From JAGOCV01 sp049445855 (lineage in GTDB: Bacteria > Pseudomonadota > Gammaproteobacteria > Burkholderiales > Burkholderiaceae_C): DNA of 64,000 nucleotides. The notes below the pieces were generated by a model. It saw only the letters and a program-made list of their open reading frames with translations, did no database searches and was not told where the DNA came from. Made by a program: the position numbers and the translations under genes. Positions 8,552 to 18,247 of this stretch are shown here, one piece after another; positions within the stretch are counted from its first letter, which is position 1; every line of letters starts with the position of its first letter. Location: NCBI RefSeq assembly GCF_049445855.1, contig NZ_JBMSDV010000002.1:124001-188000 (forward strand), in the 5' to 3' direction.

Positions 8552-9193
8552 ATGGCTGACAACACAAACAACATCACGGGCAACACACCTGGCTTCTCGC
8601 ACGAGAAGGTCGAGACCAGCAACTTGCTGATGATCGTGCTCATCCTGCTGGTGGTGGCCATCGGCGGCATGGTGGAAATCGTCCCGCTGTTCTTCCAGAA
8701 GTCCACGACCGAAGCAGTCACCGGCGTGCAGCCGTACACCGCGCTGCAACTGGTGGGGCGCGACGTCTACCTGCGTGAAGGTTGCTACAACTGCCACTCG
8801 CAGATGATCCGCCCCTTCCGCGCCGAGACGCTGCGCTACGGCCACTACTCGGTGGCGGGTGAGTTCGTCTACGACCATCCGTTCCAGTGGGGCAGCAAGC
8901 GCACCGGTCCCGACCTGCAACGCGTGGGCGGTCGCTACAGCGACGACTGGCACCGCGTGCACCTGAACAACCCGCGCGATGTGGTGCCCGAGTCGAACAT
9001 GCCGGCCTATCCGTGGCTGGAGAAGACCCAGGTCGACCCCGCCGTCGTCGCACCGCGGATGAAGGCGCTGCGCATGGTGGGCGTGCCCTACACCGATGAG
9101 CAGATTGCCAAGGGTGGCGACGAAGTGAAGGGCAAGACCGAGCAGGACGCCCTCGTGGCTTACCTGCAATCGCTGGGCCGTGCGCTCAAGTAA
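8552..9193 (+). CDS. ccoO: cbb3-type cytochrome c oxidase subunit II, mono-haem
   Basis: A 213-residue membrane-anchored c-type cytochrome. One helix (about residues 24-48) anchors a periplasmic domain with one haem motif, CYNCH (C78, C81, H82). M150 in PESNMPAYPW is the likely axial ligand. It passes electrons to the haem b centre of CcoN. It lies between ccoN and ccoQ with short spacers. Length and motifs match the family with nothing missing. Confidence 0.97.
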   Translation: MADNTNNITGNTPGFSHEKVETSNLLMIVLILLVVAIGGMVEIVPLFFQKSTTEAVTGVQPYTALQLVGRDVYLREGCYNCHSQMIRPFRAETLRYGHYSVAGEFVYDHPFQWGSKRTGPDLQRVGGRYSDDWHRVHLNNPRDVVPESNMPAYPWLEKTQVDPAVVAPRMKALRMVGVPYTDEQIAKGGDEVKGKTEQDALVAYLQSLGRALK

Positions 9194-9204
9194 GGGGAAA
9201 GAAC

Positions 9205-9342
9205 ATGGACATCACGACTCTCCGCGTGGCCGCGACCATCGCCTGCTTCGCGACCTTCATCGGCATCATGGTCTGGGCCTTCGCCCGCCGCAACGCCGGC
9301 CGCTTCGCCGAAGCCGCGCAACTTCCCTTCGAGGAGGAATGA
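9205..9342 (+). CDS. ccoQ: cbb3-type oxidase subunit IV, CcoQ
   Basis: A 45-residue protein with one membrane helix (about residues 8-27, containing FATFIGIMVWAFA) followed by RRNAGRFAEAAQLPFEEE. CcoQ stabilises the cbb3 complex. It starts 11 bases after ccoO and ends 3 bases before ccoP. The GAGGAG within its last codons is the likely ribosome binding site for ccoP, which suggests translational coupling. Confidence 0.92.
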   Translation: MDITTLRVAATIACFATFIGIMVWAFARRNAGRFAEAAQLPFEEE

Positions 9343-9345
9343 GCC

Positions 9346-10248
9346 ATGAGCGACTTCACGCATGATTTCTGGTCGCTTTATGTGGCCGGCATCACGGTGC
9401 TGGGCATCGTGGGCTGTGTGGTCCTGCTGTGGGTGACGGCCCGCAAGAAGGTGGCCGCGTCCAGCGACAACACAACGGGACACGTCTGGGACGAGGACCT
9501 CACCGAGATGAACAATCCGCTGCCGCTGTGGTGGGTCGTCATGTTCGTGCTGACCATCGTCTTCGGCGTGGGCTACCTCGTGGTCTACCCGGGCCTGGGC
9601 AGGCACCAGGGTTCATTCAAATGGACGACCGCCGGTGAATACAAGGCCGAAGTGGCCAAGGCCAACGCGGAACTCGAGCCGATCTACGCGCGCTTCGCTG
9701 CGATGAAGCCCGAAGAGATCGCCGCAGACCCGCAGGCCCATGCCATCGGCGAGCGCCTGTTCATGAACAACTGCGCGCAGTGCCACGGCTCGGACGCACG
9801 CGGCAGCAAGGGCTTCCCCAACCTGACTGACGGGGACTGGCTGCACGGCGGCGAGCCGGACAAGATCCGCGAGACCATCACTGCCGGGCGCATCGGCACC
9901 ATGCCACCCATGGCCGCCGCCGTCGGTTCGCCCGACGACGTGAAGAACGTGGCGAACTACGTGCTCAGCCTTTCGGGCAGTCCGCACGACAGCCTGCGTG
10001 CGTCGCTGGGCAAGTCGAAATTCAGCGCCTGCGCAGCCTGTCACGGCATGCAGGGCAAGGGCAACCCGGCGCTCGGCGCGCCGAACCTGGCAGACAACGT
10101 CTGGCTGCACGGTTGGGGCGAACAGGCCATCGTGTCGATCATCAACACCGGCAAGGTCAGCGAGATGCCCGCGCAGAAGGACAAGCTCACCGAGGCGCAG
10201 ATCCGGGTGCTGGCCGGTTACGTCTGGGGCCTGTCGAACAAGCCCTGA
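9346..10248 (+). CDS. ccoP: cbb3-type cytochrome c oxidase subunit III, di-haem
   Basis: A 300-residue di-haem cytochrome c. Two membrane helices lie at about residues 11-31 and 59-81, with the cytoplasmic loop WDEDLTEMNNPLP between them. Two periplasmic cytochrome domains follow, with haem motifs CAQCH (143-147) and CAACH (229-233). It takes electrons from soluble cytochrome c and passes them to CcoO. Both haem motifs and the expected length are present. Confidence 0.97.
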   Translation: MSDFTHDFWSLYVAGITVLGIVGCVVLLWVTARKKVAASSDNTTGHVWDEDLTEMNNPLPLWWVVMFVLTIVFGVGYLVVYPGLGRHQGSFKWTTAGEYKAEVAKANAELEPIYARFAAMKPEEIAADPQAHAIGERLFMNNCAQCHGSDARGSKGFPNLTDGDWLHGGEPDKIRETITAGRIGTMPPMAAAVGSPDDVKNVANYVLSLSGSPHDSLRASLGKSKFSACAACHGMQGKGNPALGAPNLADNVWLHGWGEQAIVSIINTGKVSEMPAQKDKLTEAQIRVLAGYVWGLSNKP

Positions 10249-10262
10249 AGGCGCGAGCCAGC

Positions 10263-11726
<1,464 letters not shown>

Positions 11727-11763
11727 ACATCCATTCAAGACATCACCACGAAGGAGACACGCC

Positions 11764-12105
11764 ATGTCAAAGAACACGATGACGCCCCGCATGCCGGGGG
11801 CCAGACCCGCAATAGCAGCTGCATCACCTGCAAAGCCCGCAGAACCATGGTGGAAGTTCGGCCACGTCTGGCTCGTCATCTCCGGTCCGGCCATCGTGGT
11901 GGTGGCCGGGCTCGTCACGGCGTGGATCGCGCTGTCGTCGCCCGATCCGGTGGTCGATGCCGACTACTACCGCAAGGGCATCGAGATCAACAGGACGCTG
12001 GCCGAGCGCAGCCTGTCGCCTGCCATGCATGCGCGCAACCACGCGGCCACGCCGACGGACGACTTGCCCGTGAAGCCTGCAGCGCAAGCCGCCACTCGCC
12101 CGTAG
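11764..12105 (+). CDS. ccoH: FixH family protein (CcoH)
   Basis: A 113-residue membrane protein with a proline/alanine-rich N-terminus, WWKFGHVWLVISGPA leading into one membrane helix (about residues 32-56), then DPVVDADYYRKGIEIN, a typical FixH/CcoH segment. CcoH stays bound to mature cbb3 oxidase and is needed for its stability. It is preceded by an AAGGAG ribosome binding site. The short family form seen here lacks a large periplasmic domain. Confidence 0.87.
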   Translation: MSKNTMTPRMPGARPAIAAASPAKPAEPWWKFGHVWLVISGPAIVVVAGLVTAWIALSSPDPVVDADYYRKGIEINRTLAERSLSPAMHARNHAATPTDDLPVKPAAQAATRP

Positions 12106-12114
12106 GAGCCCGCC

Positions 12115-12432
12115 ATGCTCAAACAACGCCTGATGTGGATCGCCTGGCCGGCGTTCCTGATGGCCGGTGTGCTGGAGATGCTGGTGTTCGCGACGGTGGA
12201 CCCGGGCGACCTTCACTGGTTCGGCCAGCCCGTCACGCTCTCGCGTCAGGGCGTCTACACGCTGGCGTTCTTCGCGTTCTGGGCGATCACCATGGCGTCG
12301 AGCGCACTGACGACCTTGCTGTCGATGTCGCCGTTCGAGGTGAATCGCTGCCCGGTGCCGGTGGACGAGCGACCCGAGGACTGCGCGCGGCACGCCTGCG
12401 CGACGGATGGAAAAGCCCGGCAGATATCCTGA
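12115..12432 (+). CDS. Small membrane protein at the end of the cco cluster
   Basis: A 105-residue protein of unidentified function. Two membrane helices are visible at about residues 8-27 and 46-69, with a short loop (VDPGDLHWFGQPVTLSRQG) between them and a cytoplasmic-looking tail with two cysteines in EDCARHAC. It starts 9 bases after ccoH with a TAGGAG ribosome binding site, so it is co-transcribed with the oxidase assembly genes. Its TGA (12430-12432) abuts the stop of the convergent fnr gene with no gap. A role in cbb3 assembly is an inference from position only. Confidence 0.75.
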   Translation: MLKQRLMWIAWPAFLMAGVLEMLVFATVDPGDLHWFGQPVTLSRQGVYTLAFFAFWAITMASSALTTLLSMSPFEVNRCPVPVDERPEDCARHACATDGKARQIS

Positions 12433-13233
12433 TCAATTGCAGGCGGTGGAAGGCGGATTCACCAGCCGCTTGAGCGCATCCACATCGAGGATGCGCACGT
12501 GGCGCTGCTTCACTTCCACGATGCCTTCCTCGGCAAACTTCGAGAAGGTGCGGCTCACGGTTTCGAGCTTGAGGCCGAGGTAGCTGCCGATTTCCTCGCG
12601 CGTCATGCGCAGCACGAGTTCGGACTGCGAGAAGCCGCGCGCATGCAGGCGCTGCACGAGATTCAGCAGGAACGCCGCCAGCCGCTCTTCGGCGCGCATG
12701 CTGCCCAGCAGCAACATCACGCCGTGTTCGCGCACGATCTCGCGGCTCATGATCTGGTGCACGTGGCGCTGCAGCGCGGTGACTTCGCGCGACAGGTCCT
12801 CGATGCGGTCGAAGGGCATGACGCAGACTTCCGCGTCTTCCAGCGCCACCGCATCGCAGGTGTGGCGATCGTTCACGATGCCGTCCAGCCCGATGATCTC
12901 GCCCGCCATCTGGAAGCCGGTCACCTGGTCACGGCCATCTTCGGTGGCGATGCAGGTCTTGAAGAAGCCGGTGCGGATGGCGTAGAGCGACGTGAATTCC
13001 TCGCCGTTGCGGAACAGGGGTGTGCCGCGTGCGACCTTGCGACGGGTGGCAACCAGGTCGTCCAGGCGCTCCATCTCTTCCTTTTGCAGGCCCACGGGCA
13101 TGCACAGCTCGCGCAGGTTGCAGTTGGAGCAGGCGACTTTGATGGTCTGGGGCGTCATGCGTGCGGCCACGGGAAGGGGCCTCAAGCTTACAACCTTCGG
13201 GTCCTGTGCGGTGAAAACGGGCGCGTCGTGCAT
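12433..13233 (-). CDS. fnr: FNR/ANR-type oxygen-sensing transcription regulator (Crp-Fnr family)
   Basis: A 266-residue regulator. The N-terminus carries C35, C38 and C44 (CSNCNLRELC), and C126 lies in RHTCDAVAL. These match the four cysteines that hold the oxygen-labile 4Fe-4S cluster of FNR. A cyclic-nucleotide-like domain follows, then a helix-turn-helix with TREEIGSYLGLKLETVSRTF, whose ETVSR matches FNR-type recognition. ATG 13233 is used because AGGAG lies 5 bases upstream; a GTG two codons earlier overlaps that site. A perfect-type FNR box at 13284-13297 suggests autoregulation. Confidence 0.94.
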   Translation of the reverse strand: MHDAPVFTAQDPKVVSLRPLPVAARMTPQTIKVACSNCNLRELCMPVGLQKEEMERLDDLVATRRKVARGTPLFRNGEEFTSLYAIRTGFFKTCIATEDGRDQVTGFQMAGEIIGLDGIVNDRHTCDAVALEDAEVCVMPFDRIEDLSREVTALQRHVHQIMSREIVREHGVMLLLGSMRAEERLAAFLLNLVQRLHARGFSQSELVLRMTREEIGSYLGLKLETVSRTFSKFAEEGIVEVKQRHVRILDVDALKRLVNPPSTACN

Positions 13234-13283
13234 GGTCACTCCTGATATGAAGCAAATTGTCCCGGCAGCGGTGTGAGCCCGGG

Positions 13284-13297
13284 TTGATCCATGTCAA
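13284..13297. promoter_or_regulatory. FNR/ANR box between fnr and hemN
   Basis: TTGATCCATGTCAA lies in the 118-base divergent promoter. Toward fnr a -10 hexamer GACAAT (13261-13256) predicts a start near 13249, putting the box centre at -41.5. Toward hemN the same spacing predicts a start near 13332 with a weak -10 CAAAGT at 13320-13325. One box could activate both genes. Confidence 0.85.
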
Positions 13298-13351
13298 GGA
13301 ACGGTCCGGTCGGCTGCGGCAAAGTCACGGTGCACCATCAGAAAGCACCCC

Positions 13352-14734
13352 ATGAACGCCGTTACCCCCGATCTGCTGCGCCGTTTCGACGTTTCGGGCC
13401 CCCGTTACACCTCCTACCCGACGGCCGACCGTTTCGTGGAAGCCTTCACGGCCGATGACTACACCCAGGCGCTGACCCAGCGTCGGCACGGGGCCGCGGC
13501 CATGACGCAGCCTCTGTCGCTGTATGTGCATGTGCCGTTCTGCGAATCGCTCTGCTACTACTGCGCCTGCAACAAGATCATCACGAAGCACCACGACCGC
13601 GCGGCGCCTTACCTGCGCTATCTGGCCCGCGAGGCAGAGCTGCACACGAAGCACCTGGGCACCGGTCAGACGGTGACGCAGCTGCATCTGGGCGGCGGCA
13701 GCCCGACCTTCCTGTCCGACGACGAATTGCGCGAACTCATGGCCATGCTGCGCCGCCACTTCGCGCTGGCGCCGGGCGGCGAGTTTTCCATCGAGGTGGA
13801 CCCACGCACGGTGGACGCGAAGCGCTTGGCCGTGTTGGCCGAACTCGGCTTCAACCGACTGAGCTTCGGTGTGCAGGACTTCGACCCTGCCGTGCAGAAA
13901 GCCGTGCATCGCGTGCAGCCGGTCGAACAGGTGTTCGAACTCATGGAGGCCGCGCGCCAGCACGGTTTCGACTCGGTCAACGTCGACCTGATCTACGGCC
14001 TGCCGCAGCAGACACCGGAATCCTTCAGCCGCACGCTGGCGCAGGTGTGCGAACTTCGGCCGGACCGCATCGCGCTCTACGCCTACGCGCACCTGCCCGA
14101 GCGCTTCAAGCCGCAACGGCGCATCGCCGTCGCCGAACTGCCGGGCGCGGGCGGCAAGGTCTCGATGCTGGCAAGCGCGCTCGACGCGTTCAGCGACGCG
14201 GGCTATGTGTACATCGGCATGGACCACTTTGCGCTGCCGGGCGACGCGCTGGCGGTGGCCAAGCGGCAGGGCCGCCTGCACCGCAATTTCCAGGGCTACA
14301 GCACGCAGCCCGATTGCGACCTCATCGCCCTGGGCGTGTCGGCGATCGGGCGTGTGGGCGCCACCTACAGCCAGAACGCGAAGACGATGGGCGAATACTG
14401 TGACCTGCTCGACCAGGGCCGGCTGCCCGTGGTGCGTGGCCTTGCGCTCACGCGCGACGACCTGATCCGCCGCGCGGTGATCATGGCGCTCATGTGCCAG
14501 GGCCAGTTGCTCCATGAATCGATCAACCTGGCGTGGCTCATCGACTTTTCCAGCTATTTCAGGGCCGAACTCGAGGCGCTGAAAGACCTGGAAGAGCAGG
14601 GCATGGTGACGGTGAGCGACACCGGCATCCAGGTCACGGCGACGGGCTGGTTTGTCGTGCGTGCCGTGGCCATGGTGTTCGACCGTTACCTGCAGGCCGA
14701 TCGCACACGTGCGCGGTTCTCGCGCATCATCTGA
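13352..14734 (+). CDS. hemN: Oxygen-independent coproporphyrinogen III dehydrogenase (radical SAM)
   Basis: A 460-residue radical SAM enzyme that decarboxylates coproporphyrinogen III to protoporphyrinogen IX without oxygen, in haem synthesis. The cluster cysteines C64, C68 and C71, plus C73, form CESLCYYCACN, as in E. coli HemN. HLGGGSPTFLS and the RLSFGVQDFD segment follow, with the C-terminal HemN domain at the end. Haem supply for cbb3 oxidase under low oxygen explains its place opposite fnr. The ATG is 20 bases from the predicted start point. Confidence 0.95.
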   Translation: MNAVTPDLLRRFDVSGPRYTSYPTADRFVEAFTADDYTQALTQRRHGAAAMTQPLSLYVHVPFCESLCYYCACNKIITKHHDRAAPYLRYLAREAELHTKHLGTGQTVTQLHLGGGSPTFLSDDELRELMAMLRRHFALAPGGEFSIEVDPRTVDAKRLAVLAELGFNRLSFGVQDFDPAVQKAVHRVQPVEQVFELMEAARQHGFDSVNVDLIYGLPQQTPESFSRTLAQVCELRPDRIALYAYAHLPERFKPQRRIAVAELPGAGGKVSMLASALDAFSDAGYVYIGMDHFALPGDALAVAKRQGRLHRNFQGYSTQPDCDLIALGVSAIGRVGATYSQNAKTMGEYCDLLDQGRLPVVRGLALTRDDLIRRAVIMALMCQGQLLHESINLAWLIDFSSYFRAELEALKDLEEQGMVTVSDTGIQVTATGWFVVRAVAMVFDRYLQADRTRARFSRII

Positions 14735-14745
14735 ACGGGGTTGCC

Positions 14746-15450
14746 GTGCTGCCCTCCGCTTCGCTCGCCCTGACCGCGCTGCTGATGGGGCTGCTCGGCG
14801 GGCCGCATTGCCTGTCGATGTGCGGCGCGGCGTGCACCGCGCTGGGCAAGGTGGCCGGGCCGCAGCGCGGCATGGCGCTCTGGGGTTTCCAGTCCGGGCG
14901 TTTGCTCGGCTATTCGGCGCTTGGCGGCGTGGCTGCAGCGTCGATGCAGGCCGTCGGCTGGCTGGGCACGCAGTCGGCGGCGCTGCGTCCTGCGTGGACG
15001 CTGCTGCATGTGGCGGCGATGCTCATGGGACTGGTGCTGCTGGTGCGCGCGCGCCAGCCGGTGTGGCTGGAGCTGGGGGCGCGCAAGGTCTGGCAGCGCG
15101 TGCGCGGTGCTGGCACGACGGCCGCGCTCGGTACGCCGGTGATCGTGGGCGCGCTGTGGGCCTTGCTGCCGTGTGGCCTGCTGTACTCGGCCCTGCTGGT
15201 CGCGGCGCTTAGCGGCTCGGCTGTGCAAGGCGCGATGACGATGGCGCTGTTCGCACTGGGCAGCGCCGTGGCGCTGACGGTCGGCCCGTGGCTCTGGCTG
15301 AGGCTGGGTGAAGCGGGCCGGGGCAAGCGCGCATGGGGCGACGGGCGTTGGGGCGTCCGCGTGGCCGGCGCGGCGCTGGCGGGCATGTCGGCGTGGGCAC
15401 TGTGGATGGGGCTGGCGCACGACATGGCGCCTTGGTGCACCACGCCGTAG
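14746..15450 (+). CDS. Sulfite exporter TauE/SafE-like (DsbD_2/UreH-type) membrane protein
   Basis: A 234-residue membrane protein with about six hydrophobic segments. The first helix runs into GGPHCLSMCGAAC, the HC..MCG signature of the DsbD_2/UreH-like transporter group. Its transport substrate is not known; metal or thiol handling has been proposed for relatives found beside cbb3 and haem genes. The start GTG 14746 is the only in-frame start just after the hemN stop, 11 bases away; upstream in-frame residues are hemN shadow. Operon with hemN is likely. Confidence 0.72.
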   Translation: MLPSASLALTALLMGLLGGPHCLSMCGAACTALGKVAGPQRGMALWGFQSGRLLGYSALGGVAAASMQAVGWLGTQSAALRPAWTLLHVAAMLMGLVLLVRARQPVWLELGARKVWQRVRGAGTTAALGTPVIVGALWALLPCGLLYSALLVAALSGSAVQGAMTMALFALGSAVALTVGPWLWLRLGEAGRGKRAWGDGRWGVRVAGAALAGMSAWALWMGLAHDMAPWCTTP

Positions 15451-15508
15451 TTCTTTTCCTTAGCTGCTATAACGGCCGGGTGTCCAACCTTTCGCTGCAA
15501 GAGTCCGC

Positions 15509-15817
15509 ATGGCCGACATCACCTTCACCAACAACGCCGAAAAGCATCGCTACGAAATCCATTCCGACGGCCAGCTCGCCGGCTTCTGTGAATACAACGT
15601 GCTGACCGACGCGCTGATGTTCACGCACACCGAAGTGCTGCCTGCGTTCGAGGGCCAGGGCTTGGGCTCCAGGCTGGCGAAGCACGTGCTGGACGATGTG
15701 CGCGTGCAGGGCAAGCACGTCATTCCCGTGTGCCAGTTCATCGCCGGCTACCTGCGCAAGCATCCGGAATACCAGGATCTGGTGCGGGAAGACATCCGCC
15801 GAGCATTCAAGATCTGA
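15509..15817 (+). CDS. GNAT-like N-acetyltransferase, short YidJ/YjdJ type
   Basis: A 102-residue single domain. It contains EVLPAFEGQGLGSRLAKHVL, the acetyl-CoA-binding (R/Q)GxGxG loop in a short form, followed by VIPVCQFIAGYLRKHPEYQDLV, characteristic of the small YjdJ-type acetyltransferases. The acceptor substrate is unknown. It stands alone between a membrane protein and a thioredoxin-like gene, all on the plus strand. Confidence 0.82.
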   Translation: MADITFTNNAEKHRYEIHSDGQLAGFCEYNVLTDALMFTHTEVLPAFEGQGLGSRLAKHVLDDVRVQGKHVIPVCQFIAGYLRKHPEYQDLVREDIRRAFKI

Positions 15818-15891
15818 CATCGAAGATCTGGCGTCAGATCTGTCAGTCCCGTCCTGCATCGCCGCCTGGCCGATCCGGCTAGCATGAAGCC

Positions 15892-16221
15892 ATGAACCAC
15901 ACCTACGCTGCCACCGAACCGCCGCGCGCCGAGATCGACGCGCTCATGGGGCCCACCATCGTCGAATTCGGCGCGCCCTGGTGCCCGCATTGCAAGGCGG
16001 TGCAGGCGCCGCTGTCTGCCGCGCTGGACGGGCATGAAGGCGTCCGCCATTACAAGATCGAGGACGGCGCTGGCAAGCCGCTGGGGCGTTCATTCAACGT
16101 CAAGCTGTGGCCGACGCTGGTCTTCATGAAGGACGGCGTGGAAGTCTCTCGCCTCGTTCGCGCCACGCAGCAGGCGCCCATCGACGAGGCGGTCGCCCAG
16201 ATCGATCCTGCGGCGGCCTGA
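15892..16221 (+). CDS. Thioredoxin-family protein
   Basis: A 109-residue thioredoxin fold with the redox motif WCPHC in EFGAPWCPHCKAVQAP and a cis-proline in LWPTLVFMKDG. CPHC is the DsbA-type dipeptide, unlike the CGPC of classical thioredoxin, so the redox potential may be more oxidising. No signal peptide is visible, so it is probably cytoplasmic. It is followed after 26 bases by the DUF72 gene. Confidence 0.88.
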   Translation: MNHTYAATEPPRAEIDALMGPTIVEFGAPWCPHCKAVQAPLSAALDGHEGVRHYKIEDGAGKPLGRSFNVKLWPTLVFMKDGVEVSRLVRATQQAPIDEAVAQIDPAAA

Positions 16222-16247
16222 TTCGCAGAGCGGGCCGGAACGCACCG

Positions 16248-17156
16248 ATGACGTCTGCACCCCCAAAAGCGAAGCCGACGGCAAAAGCGGGCCGCATCCG
16301 CATCGGCATCTCCGGTTGGCGCTACCCGCCCTGGCGTGGGGTGTTCTATCCCGACAAGCTGACGCAGGCGCGTGAACTCGAATACGCCTCGCGCGCGCTG
16401 CCGGTCATCGAACTCAACGGTTCGTTTTATTCGCTGCAGACCCCCGAGCGTTATGCGCGCTGGGCAGAGGACACGCCCGCAGGCTTCATGTTCACGGTGA
16501 AAGCGCCGCGCTACATCACGCACATCCGTCGCCTGGACGATCCGCTCGAACCCATGGCGAACTTCATGGCCTCGGGTCTGTTCGAGCTCGGGCCGAAGCT
16601 GGGTGCCATCCTCTGGCAGTTTCCGCCGGGCATGCGGTTCGACCCGGAAAAATTCGAAACCTTCCTCGCACTGCTGCCGCACACGGCAGCGCAGGCGAAG
16701 GCATTGGCGAAGCAGCGCTCGTCGCGCATGCACGGCAAGGAGTCGCTGGAGCCCGGCGCGCGCCAGAAGTTCCGCCACGCGATCGAGGTGCGCAACGACA
16801 GCTTCGTCGATCCGGCATTCATTGACATGCTGCGCAAGTACAAGGCCGCGCTCGTCGTGGCCGACACGGGTGGTCGCTGGCCCGAATACGAGGATCTGAC
16901 GGCTGATTTTGTCTACGTGCGCCTGCACGGCGCGAACGCGCTTTACGAATCGGGCTATGCGGAAAAGCAACTCGACGACTGGGCGCGCCGCATTCGCAGC
17001 TGGGCGAAAGGCTCGCAGCACCGGGGTGCGAAGCTCATGTCCACCACGTCAGCGCCGAAGCGCGCAGCGCGCGACGTGTTCTGCTTCTTCGACAATACCG
17101 CCAAGATCGCCGCGCCCGCCAACGCGCAGCGACTGCGCGAAAAGCTCAAGGCCTGA
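16248..17156 (+). CDS. DUF72 domain-containing protein
   Basis: A 302-residue TIM-barrel-like protein of unknown function. The hallmark N-terminal segment GISGWRYPPWRGVFYP and the later VRLHG and FFDN motifs are present. DUF72 proteins are widespread and biochemically uncharacterised. An alanine/lysine-rich N-terminus precedes the domain; ATG 16248 is the closest start to the preceding stop. It converges with the TauE-type gene at 17175. Confidence 0.88.
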   Translation: MTSAPPKAKPTAKAGRIRIGISGWRYPPWRGVFYPDKLTQARELEYASRALPVIELNGSFYSLQTPERYARWAEDTPAGFMFTVKAPRYITHIRRLDDPLEPMANFMASGLFELGPKLGAILWQFPPGMRFDPEKFETFLALLPHTAAQAKALAKQRSSRMHGKESLEPGARQKFRHAIEVRNDSFVDPAFIDMLRKYKAALVVADTGGRWPEYEDLTADFVYVRLHGANALYESGYAEKQLDDWARRIRSWAKGSQHRGAKLMSTTSAPKRAARDVFCFFDNTAKIAAPANAQRLREKLKA

Positions 17157-17174
17157 ACGGGGGAACGCGGCCGC

Positions 17175-17990
17175 TCAGGAAGTCAGACCCTTCCAGAGCA
17201 TGTAGGCGGCCAGCACGTACAACACGCTGGCGAACACGCGCTTGAGCTTCTTGACCGGCAGTGCATGCGCTGCCTTCGCGCCGAGCGGCGCGGTGAACAC
17301 GCTGCACACCGCGATCACTACGAGGCCGGGCAGCCAGATGTAGCCGAACGACGCCGGCGGCAGGTTCTGCACACCCTGGCCCGACACGACATAGCCGGCC
17401 ACGTTGGCCAGCGCAATCGGCAGACCGAGTGCGGCGGAGGTGGCGACCGCGTTGTGCATGGCGACGTTGCACCATGTCATGAAGGGCACGCTGATGAAGC
17501 CGCCGCCCGCGCCCACCAGGCCCGAGATGAAACCGATGCCGCTGCCGGCGCCGATGAGTCCTGCCGTGCCGGGCACTTGCCGTGTGGGCTTGGGCTTCTT
17601 GTCCAGGAACATCTGCGTGGCCGAGAAGCCCACGAACAGCGCGAAAAAGATGGCGAGGTAAGAACCCTTGAGCAGCGCGAACACGCCCATGCTGCCGATC
17701 AGGCTGCCGATGACGATGCCGGGCGCGAGGCCCTTCACCAGATCCCAGCGGACCGCGCCGCGCTTGTGGTGCGCACGCACGCTGGAGATCGACGTGAAGA
17801 TGATGGTCGCCATGGACGTGGCGATCGCCATCTTCACCGACAGGCTGGGCTCCACGCCGCGGTTGGACAGGATGATGGTGATGAAGGGCACCATCAGCAT
17901 GCCGCCACCGATGCCCAGCAGGCCCGCAAGAAAGCCGGTGCCGATGCCGAGCACGGCGAGTTCAACGATGAGCAGGGGTTCGATGGGCAT
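17175..17990 (-). CDS. Sulfite exporter TauE/SafE family permease
   Basis: A 271-residue membrane protein with about eight helices and the two glycine-rich repeats GLLGIGGGMLMVPF and GLVGAGGGFISVPF that define TauE/SafE transporters. It probably exports a sulfonate, sulfite or related anion; the substrate is not determined. ATG 17990 places the first helix correctly. A longer in-frame start at 18059 would run into the 6S RNA gene and adds no membrane features, so it was not used. Confidence 0.85.
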   Translation of the reverse strand: MPIEPLLIVELAVLGIGTGFLAGLLGIGGGMLMVPFITIILSNRGVEPSLSVKMAIATSMATIIFTSISSVRAHHKRGAVRWDLVKGLAPGIVIGSLIGSMGVFALLKGSYLAIFFALFVGFSATQMFLDKKPKPTRQVPGTAGLIGAGSGIGFISGLVGAGGGFISVPFMTWCNVAMHNAVATSAALGLPIALANVAGYVVSGQGVQNLPPASFGYIWLPGLVVIAVCSVFTAPLGAKAAHALPVKKLKRVFASVLYVLAAYMLWKGLTS

Positions 17991-18033
17991 GGGAAACGTA
18001 CTGCGGGGAATGGATGGAAAGAGGGAGGAGGGT

Positions 18034-18207
18034 GTCTGCAAGTGCCGCCGGACCGTCATCCTGAACGCAGGGGTTCAGGTGGGCGAGGGCAGCGAGGCTT
18101 CGGGTTCATCTGACGCGAGACGATCACGCCCGCTTCGCAATGTACCAAGCCCGGGCTCATAAGAGCATTGGTTCAAGGAAATATAAAGCCCGGCGCGCAC
18201 TGCAGAC
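18034..18207 (-). ncRNA. ssrS: 6S RNA
   Basis: About 174 bases on the minus strand, 40 bases downstream of zapA, the same neighbour as in E. coli. The two ends form a long closing stem: 5' GTCTGCAGTGCGCGCCGG (18207-18190) pairs with CCGGCGGCACTTGCAGAC (18051-18034) with one bulge on each side. A consensus-like -10 element TACAAT lies at 18219-18214, seven bases before the predicted 5' end. Size, closing stem and position fit 6S RNA, which binds and inhibits the sigma70 RNA polymerase. The central open bubble was not modelled, so the exact ends are approximate. Confidence 0.8.
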
Positions 18208-18247
18208 GAGCCCATTGTAGACCTGCCCGCCCGAAAAAAGCACGCGC

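Noticed and set aside
17150..17180. A bidirectional terminator between the DUF72 and TauE genes
   Set aside because: Only a five-base stem can be drawn and no T tract follows.
17991..18059. N-terminal extension of the TauE-type permease to 18059
   Set aside because: It would cover the 6S RNA end and adds no membrane helix; ATG 17990 fits the family.
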